Assembly: GCF_014873915.1 (NCBI RefSeq)
Contig: NZ_JADBEJ010000005.1
Location: 1,860,001 to 1,924,000, forward strand
DNA length: 64,000 nucleotides
Reading direction: 5' to 3'
Source: Amycolatopsis roodepoortensis
GTDB lineage: Bacteria > Actinomycetota > Actinomycetes > Mycobacteriales > Pseudonocardiaceae
The notes under the pieces are model-generated. The model was not told the DNA's origin. It ran no database searches and saw only the letters and a list, made by a program, of their open reading frames with translations. This document shows, piece by piece, positions 49,534 to 58,624 of the stretch; position 1 is the stretch's first letter, and each line of letters begins with the position of its first letter. The position numbers and the translations under genes were made by a program.

Positions 49534-50367
49534 TCAGCGGAACGCGTCGACGTTCGCCACCGCCCACTCCGCATAGGTGACGCCAGGTCGGCCGGTGAGT
49601 TCCTGGACGACGCCCGTCGGCGTGTCGGGGTTTTCGGTGAAGTACGCGAAGCCGTCGAGGAGCCATTCGGCGATCTCCGCCGGGATGCCGGCGGCGGCCC
49701 ACTGCTTGTTCGCCTCTTCCCGGGTCAGCTCCTCGAAGACCACCTCTTCGCCGAGGGCGGCCGAGATGGCGGCGACCTGTTCGCGCTGGCTGATCGCCGT
49801 CGGCCCGCTCAGCGTGTGCTTCTTGCCGACGTGCCCGTCGGTCAGGATGACGTGCGCCGCGACAGCGGCGATGTCCGCGAGGTCGATCGGGGTCATCCGC
49901 GCTTCGGGGTAGGCCTCGCGGACCACGCGCTCGGCCTTGATCGTCTCGGCCCAGCCGAGCGTGTTGTTCATGAACGCGCCCGGCCGCAGGAACGTCCAGT
50001 CGAAGCCCGCCTCCCGGACGGCCTTCTCGATGATCGCGTAGTCCACGCCGCTCGAGTTCTCCGCCGGGTCGTCGGCGTTGCTGCCCGACAGCGCCACCAC
50101 CCGGCGCACTCCGGCCTCCTTCGCCAGCTTCACGAAGTCGTCCACCTTGGCCGCGAGCGGCGCCAGGTACACGGTCTCGATGCCTTTCAGGGCTTCCGGC
50201 AAGGTCTCCGGCTTGCCCAGGTACCCCTTGGCGACCTCCACCTGCGCGGGCAACGCCGCCTTCGCCGGATTGACGGTCAGCGCCCGCACCGGCGCCCCGG
50301 CCTCCACCAGTTCGTCGACGAGCAGCCTGCCGACGCTTCCGGTCGCACCGGTCACCAGGATCGTCAC
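49534..50367 (-). CDS. NmrA/SDR-like NAD(P)-binding protein
   Basis: 277 residues. The start VTILVTGATGSVGRLLVDEL is the Rossmann motif GxxGxxG at residues 7-13 of the atypical SDR/NmrA type. GSNADDPAENSSGVDYAIIEKAVREAGFDWTFLRPGAFMNN covers the degenerate active-site region of quinone-oxidoreductase-like or regulatory NmrA proteins. The GTG at 50367 has AAGGAG upstream. It is divergent from a TetR regulator with 95 bases between, a very common pairing, and is probably its target. Confidence 0.85.
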   Translation of the reverse strand: MTILVTGATGSVGRLLVDELVEAGAPVRALTVNPAKAALPAQVEVAKGYLGKPETLPEALKGIETVYLAPLAAKVDDFVKLAKEAGVRRVVALSGSNADDPAENSSGVDYAIIEKAVREAGFDWTFLRPGAFMNNTLGWAETIKAERVVREAYPEARMTPIDLADIAAVAAHVILTDGHVGKKHTLSGPTAISQREQVAAISAALGEEVVFEELTREEANKQWAAAGIPAEIAEWLLDGFAYFTENPDTPTGVVQELTGRPGVTYAEWAVANVDAFR

Positions 50368-50410
50368 GATTCCCCACTCCTTTTCGTACGCCCTACGGGA
50401 TTCACTTAAC

Positions 50411-50432
50411 CGTACAGCATACGAGAATGTAG
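50411..50432. promoter_or_regulatory. Operator candidate between TetR and NAD(P)-binding gene
   Basis: CGTACAGCATACGAGAATGTAG contains CGTA-N5-TACG and, over a wider span, TACA-N11-TGTA. The AT-rich palindromic character in a short divergent gap suits a TetR-type operator. It lies 30 bases before the regulator start. Confidence 0.45.
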
Positions 50433-50462
50433 AATCCAGCTTCACGGCCGAGTGGAGTGTGG

Positions 50463-51212
50463 ATGGACTTCGAGCGCAGCCTCGAACTGTTGTGGCGTGA
50501 CCGCGGCGAAGCCCGGCAGCCGACCAGGGGGCGGAAGCCGAAACTGACCCTCGACCAGGTGATCGCCACCGCCGTCGCGCTCGCCGACGGCGCGGGCGAG
50601 GCGACCGTGTCGATGAGCCAGATCGCCAAGAAGCTCGGCGCCGGCACGATGACGCTCTACACCTACGTCCCCGGCAAGACGGAACTGCTCGACCTCATGG
50701 TCGACTCGGTGCTCGCCGAACGGGACCTCCCCGGTCCCGGTGATCCGCGGCCGGACGGCTGGCGCGAGCAGGTGCGGCTCTACGCCGAACGCACCCTGGC
50801 CGTGTTCCGGGCGCATCCGTGGCTGCGCTCGACGTCGATGGTGCGGCCGGTGCTCGGGCCCGGGCTGATGGCGGGCCAGGAGTACGTGATCGCGGCGGTG
50901 TCGGGTCTCGGGCTGGAGCCGCGCAAGGCGGCCGCGGCCGCGAACAGCATCGAGATCTACGTGCAGGCCAACGCGACGCTGTTCGCCGAGACCGCGCAGG
51001 TCGAGCAGGAGACCGGGCAGTCGACGGACGCCTGGTGGGGGCAGCGGTCGGTGTTCTGGGAGAAGTACTTCGACGTGGAACGCCATCCGGCGATGACGCG
51101 GATCTGGGAAAGCGGCGGCTACGACGCGGACACCTGCGAAGCCGCCGACGAGACCTTCGCGTTCGGCCTGGAACGCCTGCTGGACGGCATCGAAGCCCTC
51201 GTCACGCCCTGA
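50463..51212 (+). CDS. TetR-family regulator
   Basis: 249 residues. The N-terminal helix-turn-helix is LTLDQVIATAVALADGAGEATVSMSQIAKKLGAGTMTLYTYVPGKTELLDLM (about 28-79), with the TetR recognition helix GTMTLYTYV. The C-terminal TetR_C part, from about residue 90, includes WLRSTSMVRPVLGPGLMAGQ. The ATG at 50463 is taken; GTG at 50457 is possible. It is divergent from the NmrA-like gene and converges on ftsQ, where ftsZ would be expected on the other strand. Confidence 0.9.
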   Translation: MDFERSLELLWRDRGEARQPTRGRKPKLTLDQVIATAVALADGAGEATVSMSQIAKKLGAGTMTLYTYVPGKTELLDLMVDSVLAERDLPGPGDPRPDGWREQVRLYAERTLAVFRAHPWLRSTSMVRPVLGPGLMAGQEYVIAAVSGLGLEPRKAAAAANSIEIYVQANATLFAETAQVEQETGQSTDAWWGQRSVFWEKYFDVERHPAMTRIWESGGYDADTCEAADETFAFGLERLLDGIEALVTP

Positions 51213-51225
51213 CCAACCCCGCATT

Positions 51226-51266
51226 TCTGGATCCGGTAGTCGGCGATATCAACTACCGCATCCAGA
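51226..51266. repeat. Palindrome, family 4 (copy B)
   Basis: TCTGGATCCGGTAGT (51226-51240) pairs with the complement at 51252-51266 with one mismatch. It belongs to the same family as 28802-28850. It lies in the convergent gap between the TetR gene and ftsQ, so it probably ends the whole cell-wall operon. Confidence 0.75.
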
Positions 51267-51278
51267 GGACGAAACGCG

Positions 51279-52115
51279 TCAAGAGACGGTGGGCAAATCG
51301 GGCGCCGAGACGTCGAAGACCTTGCCCTCGCGGGTGAGCAGAGCGGCCAGGACCTTCGCCTTGCGTTCGGTGTCGGCCGAGGTCCCCCACCGCACGGTCT
51401 TCCCGTCGGCCAGCGCGAACTCGACACTTCCGGGGGTCTTCGCCGTCGCGGTGGTGACCTGCTTGAGCAGCTGCTGCGGGATCACCCCGAGGACGCCGGT
51501 GACCGCGCGGGTCACCGGATCGTCGGCCGACACCGACGGCAGCTTCAGCTCGGGCAGCCCGGCGGGCCGCTCCTTGACGGTCTTGAACACCACTCCCCCG
51601 CCGTCGACGAGGTGCACGCCGTCGCCGCCGGGCCCGCTGTCGAAGAACGCGATCGCGGTCCGTTCGGTCACGGTGATCTCGAGGGTGCCCGGCCAGGACC
51701 GCGAGACGTCGACGGTCGCTATCCCGGGCATCTGCGCCACGCGATCGCGGATCTCGTCGGTGTCCAGGCGCAGCATCGGCTTCTGGTCCGGCACCGCCGC
51801 CGCGGCGCGGATCTGGTCCGCGGGCACGGAGCTCGCCCCGACGACGTCGACCTGCCGCACGCCCAGCATCGAGCTGAACCACAGCAGGTAGACCAGCGCG
51901 ACGGCGGTCAGCACCGAGAGCAGCGCGACCCAGCGCCGCCGCAGCTCCTTGTGCCGGTTCGGCCGGGCGGTGCGGCGGCGGTCGTGAACCGACCGCCTGC
52001 CGCGCCGTTCCTTCAAACGCTGAGTCCGTTCGGCCCTTGGGGTCCGCTTGACCCGTTCGGAGCGCGGACGCCGACCGGGTTCGGCCGGGCGGCGGCTTTC
52101 CCCGGTCTGTGTCAT
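51279..52115 (-). CDS. ftsQ: Cell division protein FtsQ
   Basis: 278 residues. A basic cytoplasmic tail of about 58 residues rich in Arg precedes one transmembrane helix (about 62-84, WVALLSVLTAVALVYLLWF). A POTRA domain follows (about 88-155: VRQVDVVGASSVPADQIRAAA, then RSWPGTLEITVTER). The C-terminal beta domain contains LPELKLPSVSADDPV. FtsQ bridges early and late divisome proteins. It is the last gene of the cluster; the normal next gene ftsZ is not there. It lies 25 bases after murC. Confidence 0.92.
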   Translation of the reverse strand: MTQTGESRRPAEPGRRPRSERVKRTPRAERTQRLKERRGRRSVHDRRRTARPNRHKELRRRWVALLSVLTAVALVYLLWFSSMLGVRQVDVVGASSVPADQIRAAAAVPDQKPMLRLDTDEIRDRVAQMPGIATVDVSRSWPGTLEITVTERTAIAFFDSGPGGDGVHLVDGGGVVFKTVKERPAGLPELKLPSVSADDPVTRAVTGVLGVIPQQLLKQVTTATAKTPGSVEFALADGKTVRWGTSADTERKAKVLAALLTREGKVFDVSAPDLPTVS

Positions 52116-52140
52116 GGCTGGCCGCCGGGCGTTGTCATGG

Positions 52141-53550
52141 TTACCCCGCCCGCCGGTCCAGTTCGGCCAGGATCTCCGGGCCGAGCTGCGTGACGTCGCC
52201 GGCGCCCATGGTCACCAGCAGGTCGCCGGGCTTGACCAGATCCGCCGCGAGCTTCGCCGCGACGTCAAACGCCGGCTGATAGTGCACCGGGACGCCGGAG
52301 ATCTGGTCGGCGATGAGCGCTCCGCTCACGCCGGGCTCCGGCTTTTCGCGCGCCCCGAAGACGTCCAGCACGACGACCTCGTCGGCCAGCGACAGCGCGG
52401 CCGCGAACTCCTTCGAGAACGTCTTCGTGCGCGAATACAGATGCGGCTGGAAGACCACGATGACCCGGCCCGGGCCCGCGGCGGTCCGCACCGCGCGCAG
52501 CTGCGCGTCGACCTCGGTCGGGTGGTGCGCGTAGTCGTCGTACACGCGGACGTCGCCCGAGCGGCCCTTGAACTCGAACCGCCGCCGGACACCGCCGAAC
52601 GCGGCGAGCCCTTCGGCCAGTCCCTCGACCGGCGCGCCGAGCTCGATCCCGGCCAGCAGCGCGGCGACCGCGTTCAGCGCCATGTGCTCGCCCGGTACCG
52701 CGACCCGCAGGACGATTTCCTCGCCCTGCAAGGAGATCCGGACGACGCCGCCGTCCGGAGCCGGCGCGAAGTCCAGGACCTTGGCGTCGTCGGCGCCGGT
52801 GACCGAGCGCCCGTAGCGACGGACACGGATGCCCTGCGCCGACGCCCGCGCACCCAGCTCCGAGGCGCCCTCGTCGTCACCGCAGACGATGAGCAGCCCG
52901 CCCGGCACGATCCGGCCGAGGAAGTCGCCGAACACCGAGACGTACGCCTCGGCCGTGCCGTGGTGGTCCAGGTGGTCCGGCTCGACGTTGGTCACCACGG
53001 CGACCGACGGCGAGTACGCCAGGAACGACCCGTCGCTCTCGTCGGCCTCGGCGACGAAGATCCCGCCCTCGCCGTGGTGCGCGTTGGCGCCCGACTCGTT
53101 GAGGTCGCCGCCGATGGCGAACGACGGGTCGAGACGGCACTGCTGCAGCGCGACGGTCAGCATCGACGTCGTCGACGTCTTGCCGTGCGTCCCGGCGATG
53201 CAGGCGACGCGGTGCCCTTCCATCAGCCCGGCCAGCGCCTCGGCGCGGTGCAGCACGGTGATCCCGCGTTCCCGCGCGGCCACCAGTTCCGGGTTGTCGT
53301 CCTTGATCGCGGTCGACACGATCACCGAGGACGGGCCTTCGGGGAACGCGTCGAGGTTCTCGGCGCGCTGGCCGACGGCGATCTCGGCGCCCTGGGCTCG
53401 CAGCGAGAGGAACGCGCGCGACTCCTTGGCGTCGGATCCGGACACCTGGGCGCCGCGAGCCAGCAGGATCCGGGCGATACCGCTCATCCCGGCGCCGCCG
53501 ATCCCGATCAGGTGGGCACGCGTGAGCGTGTCGGGGAGTTGGTCAGGCAC
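52141..53550 (-). CDS. murC: UDP-N-acetylmuramate--L-alanine ligase
   Basis: 469 residues. It adds the first L-Ala of the peptidoglycan stem. The N-terminal domain starts HLIGIGGAGMSGIARILL, the ATP loop is IAGTHGKTSTTSML (near 106), and VTNVEPDHLDHHG is near 165. The C-terminal domain has YDDYAHHPTEVDAQLRAVR, normal for MurC. The GTG start at 53550 overlaps the murG end by eight bases. Length is normal. Confidence 0.95.
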   Translation of the reverse strand: MPDQLPDTLTRAHLIGIGGAGMSGIARILLARGAQVSGSDAKESRAFLSLRAQGAEIAVGQRAENLDAFPEGPSSVIVSTAIKDDNPELVAARERGITVLHRAEALAGLMEGHRVACIAGTHGKTSTTSMLTVALQQCRLDPSFAIGGDLNESGANAHHGEGGIFVAEADESDGSFLAYSPSVAVVTNVEPDHLDHHGTAEAYVSVFGDFLGRIVPGGLLIVCGDDEGASELGARASAQGIRVRRYGRSVTGADDAKVLDFAPAPDGGVVRISLQGEEIVLRVAVPGEHMALNAVAALLAGIELGAPVEGLAEGLAAFGGVRRRFEFKGRSGDVRVYDDYAHHPTEVDAQLRAVRTAAGPGRVIVVFQPHLYSRTKTFSKEFAAALSLADEVVVLDVFGAREKPEPGVSGALIADQISGVPVHYQPAFDVAAKLAADLVKPGDLLVTMGAGDVTQLGPEILAELDRRAG

Positions 53551-54670
53551 CTGCGGCCTCCAGCACGATCTTGGCAAGGGTCTCGTCGGCCTCGCGGTGG
53601 CCGAGGCCGACCGCGGCCGCACTCATCTTCGCGACCCGGTCGGCGTCGGACACCAGCGGGATCACCAGCTCCGCGACCTTGGCGGGGGTGAGGTCGGCGT
53701 CGTCGACCATCAGCCCGGCACCGGCGTCGACCGCGGGACGGGCGTTGACCGCCTGTTCGCCGTTGCCGTAAGGCAGCGGGACGAACACGGCGGGCAGGCC
53801 CACGGCGGACACCTCGGCGACGGTCATCGCGCCGGAGCGGCACAGCACCGCGTCGGCGGCGGCGTACGCCAGATCCATCCGCTCCAGGTACGGCACCGGA
53901 ACGTACGCGGGCCGTCCGGGGAACTCCTGGACGACCAGCGTGTTCTTCGGCCCGTGGGCGTGCAGGACGCCCACGCCGGCGTCCGCGAACTCCTTGGCGG
54001 CGCCCGAAACGGCGCCGTTGATCGACACCGCGCCCTGCGATCCGCCGAAGACCAGCAGGGTCGGGGCGTCGGGGTCGAGCCCGAAGTGCTCGCGGGCTTC
54101 GGCGCGCAGCGCGGCCCGGTCGAGCGACGTGATGGAGCGGCGCAGCGGGATGCCGATGACCTCGGCCTTCGCCAGCGGCGTCCCCGGGACCGCGACGGCG
54201 ACGCGGACGGCGAACCGCGCGCCGACCTTGTTCGCCAGGCCCGGCTTCTCGTTGGCCTCGTGCACCACGATCGGCGTGCGGCCGCGCGCGGCGAGGTACG
54301 CCGGGAGCGCGACATAGCCGCCGAAGCCGACGACGACGTCCGCGCCGACCCGGTCCAGGACCTCACGGGTGCGCTTGACCGCGTCGCGGACCTTCAGCGG
54401 CATCTTCAGCAGTTCGGGCGTCGGCTTGCGGGGCATCGGCACCGGCGGGATCAGCTCCAGCGGGTAGCCGCGCGCCGGGACGAGCTTGTTCTCCAGCCCG
54501 CGCTCGGTCCCGAGCGCGATCACCTTCGCGTCGGGACGCAGGCGCATCACCGCGTCGGCGAGGGCGAGCGCCGGTTCGATATGCCCTGCGGTACCACCGC
54601 CGGCGACCACGACCACCGGTGCCTTGCCGGCGACCTCGCCTGCGGCGCCACCTCTGACGGGGTTGTTCAC
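53543..54670 (-). CDS. murG: UDP-GlcNAc transferase MurG
   Basis: 375 residues. It adds GlcNAc to lipid I to form lipid II on the inner face of the membrane. The donor domain start VVVVAGGGTAGHIEPALALAD is the first glycine-rich loop. GFGGYVALPAYLAA and HEANEKPGLANK are acceptor-domain motifs, and VFGGSQGAVSINGAV and CRSGAMTVAEVSAVGLPAVFVPLP in the C-terminal half bind UDP-GlcNAc. The start overlaps ftsW by four bases. Confidence 0.95.
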   Translation of the reverse strand: MNNPVRGGAAGEVAGKAPVVVVAGGGTAGHIEPALALADAVMRLRPDAKVIALGTERGLENKLVPARGYPLELIPPVPMPRKPTPELLKMPLKVRDAVKRTREVLDRVGADVVVGFGGYVALPAYLAARGRTPIVVHEANEKPGLANKVGARFAVRVAVAVPGTPLAKAEVIGIPLRRSITSLDRAALRAEAREHFGLDPDAPTLLVFGGSQGAVSINGAVSGAAKEFADAGVGVLHAHGPKNTLVVQEFPGRPAYVPVPYLERMDLAYAAADAVLCRSGAMTVAEVSAVGLPAVFVPLPYGNGEQAVNARPAVDAGAGLMVDDADLTPAKVAELVIPLVSDADRVAKMSAAAVGLGHREADETLAKIVLEAAGA

Positions 54671-56145
54671 CTATGACCTCTCCGGTTTGCGGTACCCCGT
54701 TTCGCGGTACCGCGGTTCGCCGCCGTTCGCGCGGCCGTCCTCCTGCCGGGTTCCCGTACCGAACGGCGCCGCTCCTGTGCGGGCGAAGGCCTCGCCGTCC
54801 TCGGCGCGGGCCTCGCCGCCTTGGCGGCGCCTCCCCTGGCCGCGGTGCCCTTCCGCTTGGCGGGCGGGCGGTACGGCTCGGGCGCGGGAAGCCTCAGCAG
54901 GCGTCCGAATTTACCCGGCCCCTGCGAACGCAGTGCGGCCACCGCCTCCGGTTCGTGCCGGGCGGCATTGGCGAGGATCCCCATGATAAGCATGGTGATC
55001 ACCAGCGACGTCCCGCCGTAGGAGATCAGCGGCAGCGTGACCCCGGTGACCGGCAGCAGGCCGACCACGTAGCCGATGTTGATCCCCGCCTGCGCGACCA
55101 GGAAGACGGTCAGCGTGCCGGACACGATGCGGATCCACGGGTCGAGGTTGCGGGTGGCGATCCGCAGGCCGACGACGGCGACCCCGGCGAACAACCCGAG
55201 CACCACCACGCAGCCGATGAAGCCCAGTTCCTCGCCGATCAGGGCGAAGATGAAGTCGTTCTGCACGTTCGGCAGGTAGCCCCAGTTGGACTGGCCCTGG
55301 CCGAGGCCCTTGCCGAACATCCCGCCGTCGGCGAGCGCGAGTTTCGCCTGGTTGGCCTGGAAACCGTCCGCGCTGGTGTCCGGGTCGCCGGAGACGAACG
55401 ACATGACCCGCGCGAGCCGGTACGGGGCGATGATCGCGAGCACCAGGACCCCGGCCAGGCCACCGGCGAGGATCACGCCGAACAGTCGTTTCGGCGCGCC
55501 CGCGAACCACAACAGGGCCATCAGCACCACCGCGAGGGTGATCGTGCCGCCGAGGTCGGGCTGCATCATGACCAGCGCGAACATCAGCAGCGCGATCGGC
55601 ACGACCGGGACGAGCAGATGGCGCCACTGGTTGATGATGTTGTACTTGATCACCAGGATGTGCGCGCCCCAGAAGGCCAGCGCGACCTTCGCCGCCTCGA
55701 CCGGCTGGAAGGCGAATCCACCGAGCCGGAACCAGCCCTGCGAGCCGTTGACCTCGGAGCCGAGCGGGGTCAGCACCAGCACAAGCAGCCCGAGGCAGAC
55801 CACGGTCGCCGTCGCCGACAACCGCCGGACGCGTTCCAGCGGCACCCGCAGCCCGACCCAGAACACCACCGCGCCGATCGCGACGAACATGAGGTGCTTG
55901 CTGAACTGGGCGTACACACCGGTGCCGGTCTTGGGGTTGTACGAGGCGACCGACGACGCGGACAGCACCATCACGATGCCGATCACGGTCAGCACACCGG
56001 TGAGCGCCAGGACCAGGTGGAACGAGGCGAGCGGCCGCGAAAGCCAGGCCGTCAGCGCGGTACGGAAGGCGACGAACGGGCTTTCCTTGCGTTCACGCCG
56101 CTTGCGGGGCGCGGTTTCGCGCTTTCTCTCCTCAACCGCCGTCAC
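54667..56145 (-). CDS. ftsW: Peptidoglycan polymerase FtsW (SEDS)
   Basis: 492 residues with about ten transmembrane helices. SEDS markers are SKHLMFVAIGAVVFWVG, QPVEAAKVALAFWGAH, the conserved PDLGGTITLAVVLMAL, and the C-terminal TGVTLPLISYGGTSL. FtsW polymerises septal glycan together with the class B penicillin-binding protein. The last 85 residues are a long Arg/Ala-rich basic tail with repeated RGTA/RTA motifs, longer than in enterobacterial FtsW and common in actinobacteria. The GTG at 56145 overlaps the murD end by 14 bases. Confidence 0.94.
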   Translation of the reverse strand: MTAVEERKRETAPRKRRERKESPFVAFRTALTAWLSRPLASFHLVLALTGVLTVIGIVMVLSASSVASYNPKTGTGVYAQFSKHLMFVAIGAVVFWVGLRVPLERVRRLSATATVVCLGLLVLVLTPLGSEVNGSQGWFRLGGFAFQPVEAAKVALAFWGAHILVIKYNIINQWRHLLVPVVPIALLMFALVMMQPDLGGTITLAVVLMALLWFAGAPKRLFGVILAGGLAGVLVLAIIAPYRLARVMSFVSGDPDTSADGFQANQAKLALADGGMFGKGLGQGQSNWGYLPNVQNDFIFALIGEELGFIGCVVVLGLFAGVAVVGLRIATRNLDPWIRIVSGTLTVFLVAQAGINIGYVVGLLPVTGVTLPLISYGGTSLVITMLIMGILANAARHEPEAVAALRSQGPGKFGRLLRLPAPEPYRPPAKRKGTAARGGAAKAARPAPRTARPSPAQERRRSVREPGRRTAARTAANRGTAKRGTANRRGHR

Positions 56146-57535
56146 TGGTCTCCCCCGCACCGTCGCGCAGGACACGGACCGCGCTCGCGAACGCGTCGCC
56201 GCGTGCGCCGTAGCTCGAGTACATGTCCAACGACGCCGCGGCGGGGGCCAGCAGCACCACATCTCCAGGGCGCGCCAGGGCTCGGGCCGCCTTCACCGCC
56301 GCAGTCATGGTGTCATCGTCACCCGAAGGGAGGCTGTTCACCGGGACATCCGGCGCGTGTCGCGCGACAGCGGCGGCGATCACGGGTGAATCGACGCCGA
56401 ACAGCACGACGCCGCGCAGCCGCCCGGCGATCGAACCGACGAGTTCGTCCACGGAAGCGCCCTTGAGCTGGCCACCGGCGATCCAGACGACGTTCAGATG
56501 GGCGCGCAGCGAGCCGCTCGCCGCGTGCGGGTTGGTCGCCTTGGAGTCGTTGATGTACCGGACGCCGTCGATCTCGCCGATCTCCTCGGCCCGGTGCGGG
56601 GCGGGCCGGTACTCGCGCAGGCCCTTGGCGACGTCCTCGCCGCTGACGCCGTACGCGCGGGCCAGCGCGGCCGCGGCGAGCGCGTTCGAGACGTTGTGCG
56701 GGCCGGCGGGACGCACGTCGGCCAGCGTGCCGAGTTCGTCGGCGCTGGTCGCCGGGTCGGCCACGAAGGCGCGGTCGACCAGCAGGTCTTCCACGATCCC
56801 GAGTTCGCCGGGGCGCGGGGTGTCCATACCGAAGGCGATACGGCGGGCGTCGGCGGGCGCGTGCTCGTCGGCGAGCCGGATGGACCACTCCTCGTGGAGG
56901 TTGTGCACGACGGTGCGGGAGTGGGTGTGGACCCGGCCCTTCGCGGCCGCGTACTCCTCCATCGAGCCGTGCCAGTCGAGGTGGTCCTCGGCCAGGTTCA
57001 GCACCACCGACGCGAGCGGGGCCAGCGTCGACGACCAGTGCAGCTGGAAGCTCGACAACTCCACGGCGAGCACCTCGTGCCCGGCCCGCACCGCGTCGAG
57101 CACCGCGAAACCGACGTTCCCGCAGGCCACGGCGTCGACCCCGGCGGATCGCAGAATCGACTCCAGCATCCCGACCGTGGTGGTCTTGCCGTTGGTACCG
57201 GTGATCGCGAGCCATACCGGCGGCTTGTCGCGCAGCTGCCCGACGCGCCACGCCAGCTCGACGTCGCCGATCACCTCGATCCCCGCCTGGGCCGCCGCCA
57301 CCAGCAACGGCGACGTCGGCTTCCAGCCGGGGCTGGTCACGACCAGCTCGACGTCTTCGGGTGGCTCGGTCAGGCCCGGCACCAGTTCGGCGCCGAGCCC
57401 TTCGAGTTCCGCCAGCCGTTCGGCGTTGCCGTCGGTGACGGTGATCCGCGCGCCCAGGTCCGCCAGGACGGGGACGATGGACTTGCCGGTGACCCCGGCT
57501 CCGGCGACGAGGACGTGACGCCCGGCGAGCTCCAC
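56132..57535 (-). CDS. murD: UDP-MurNAc-L-Ala--D-Glu ligase
   Basis: 467 residues. It adds D-Glu to UDP-MurNAc-L-Ala. The N-terminal Rossmann-like part starts HVLVAGAGVTGKSIVPVLADLG, the ATP loop is ITGTNGKTTTVGML (near 115), and NLAEDHLDWHGSMEEYAAAKG (near 179) is the Mur central motif. NDSKATNPHAA near residue 330 is the C-terminal motif. It follows mraY after three bases, so it is translated with it. Length is normal. Confidence 0.95.
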   Translation of the reverse strand: MELAGRHVLVAGAGVTGKSIVPVLADLGARITVTDGNAERLAELEGLGAELVPGLTEPPEDVELVVTSPGWKPTSPLLVAAAQAGIEVIGDVELAWRVGQLRDKPPVWLAITGTNGKTTTVGMLESILRSAGVDAVACGNVGFAVLDAVRAGHEVLAVELSSFQLHWSSTLAPLASVVLNLAEDHLDWHGSMEEYAAAKGRVHTHSRTVVHNLHEEWSIRLADEHAPADARRIAFGMDTPRPGELGIVEDLLVDRAFVADPATSADELGTLADVRPAGPHNVSNALAAAALARAYGVSGEDVAKGLREYRPAPHRAEEIGEIDGVRYINDSKATNPHAASGSLRAHLNVVWIAGGQLKGASVDELVGSIAGRLRGVVLFGVDSPVIAAAVARHAPDVPVNSLPSGDDDTMTAAVKAARALARPGDVVLLAPAAASLDMYSSYGARGDAFASAVRVLRDGAGETSDGG

Positions 57536-57538
57536 TTG

Positions 57539-58624
57539 CTAACCCCCGAGGCCGAGCTGCTCGCTGTAGAACAGGCCGAGACCGAACATGCAGCAGATGG
57601 CCGAAAGCAGCCAGAACCGGATGATGACGGTGGTTTCGGCCCAGCCCGCGAGCTCGAAGTGGTGATGGAACGGCGCCATCCGGAACAGCCGGCGCCTGGT
57701 CGTGCGGAACACGGCGATCTGCGCGACCACCGAGATCATCTCGACCATGAACAGACCGCCGATGACGATGGCGAGCAGTTCGGTGCGGGTGGTCATCGAC
57801 AGACCGGCGACGAGGCCACCGAGGGCCAGCGAACCGGTGTCCCCCATGAAGATCTTCGCCGGTGCCGCGTTCCACCACAGGAAGCCGACACAGGCTCCCG
57901 TCGCCGCGGCGGCCACCACGGCCAGGTCCAGCGGGTCACGGACGTCGTAGCAGGCGGCTTGCGGGGTGACCGCGCACGAGAGGCGGGTCTGCCAGAAGGC
58001 GATGACGACGTAAGTCGCCAGCACCATCGCCGCGGTGCCGCCGGCGAGACCGTCGAGGCCGTCGGTGAAGTTCACCGCGTTCGACCAGCCGGAGATCACG
58101 ATGTAGCAGAAGATCACGAAGAACACCGACGGGAAGGTGATCAGCGCGAGGTCCCGCACGTAGGACAGGCTCTCCGACGCCGGGGTGAGCCCGCGTTCGT
58201 CGGCGAACTGCAGCGCCAGGATCGCGAAGGCGATCGTGACCACGAGCTGGCCGACCAGTTTCGCGGTCTTGTTCAGGCCGAGGTTGCGCTGCTTGCGGAT
58301 CTTGATGAAGTCGTCGAGGAAGCCGACGAGCCCGAGGCCGACGGCCAGCAGGAGGACCAGCAGCCCCGAGGCGGACGGGCCGCCGGTGCCGTTGCCGCCG
58401 CTGAGCGCGCTGATCAGATGCGCCACGAAATACCCGACGACCATCGCGACGATGATCGCGACACCACCCATCGTCGGGGTACCGCGTTTGGATTTGTGTC
58501 CCTGCGGTCCTTCCTCCCGGATCTCCTGGCCGAAGCCCTGCCGGGAGAACACCCGGATCAGATAGGGAGTGAGGAGGATGGAGACCAGCAGGCCCGCCGC
58601 GGCCGCGATCAGGATGCTGATCAC
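57539..58624 (-). CDS. mraY: Phospho-MurNAc-pentapeptide translocase
   Basis: 361 residues with ten transmembrane segments. It transfers phospho-MurNAc-pentapeptide to undecaprenyl phosphate, making lipid I. The conserved loop GLVGFLDDFIKIRKQRNLGL (near 100) contains the catalytic Asp pair, FTDGLDGLAGG near 191 and FMGDTGSLALGG near 262 hold further catalytic Asp residues, and PFHHHFELAGW near 322 is the His-rich loop. The GTG start overlaps the murF stop by four bases. Confidence 0.96.
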   Translation of the reverse strand: MISILIAAAAGLLVSILLTPYLIRVFSRQGFGQEIREEGPQGHKSKRGTPTMGGVAIIVAMVVGYFVAHLISALSGGNGTGGPSASGLLVLLLAVGLGLVGFLDDFIKIRKQRNLGLNKTAKLVGQLVVTIAFAILALQFADERGLTPASESLSYVRDLALITFPSVFFVIFCYIVISGWSNAVNFTDGLDGLAGGTAAMVLATYVVIAFWQTRLSCAVTPQAACYDVRDPLDLAVVAAAATGACVGFLWWNAAPAKIFMGDTGSLALGGLVAGLSMTTRTELLAIVIGGLFMVEMISVVAQIAVFRTTRRRLFRMAPFHHHFELAGWAETTVIIRFWLLSAICCMFGLGLFYSEQLGLGG

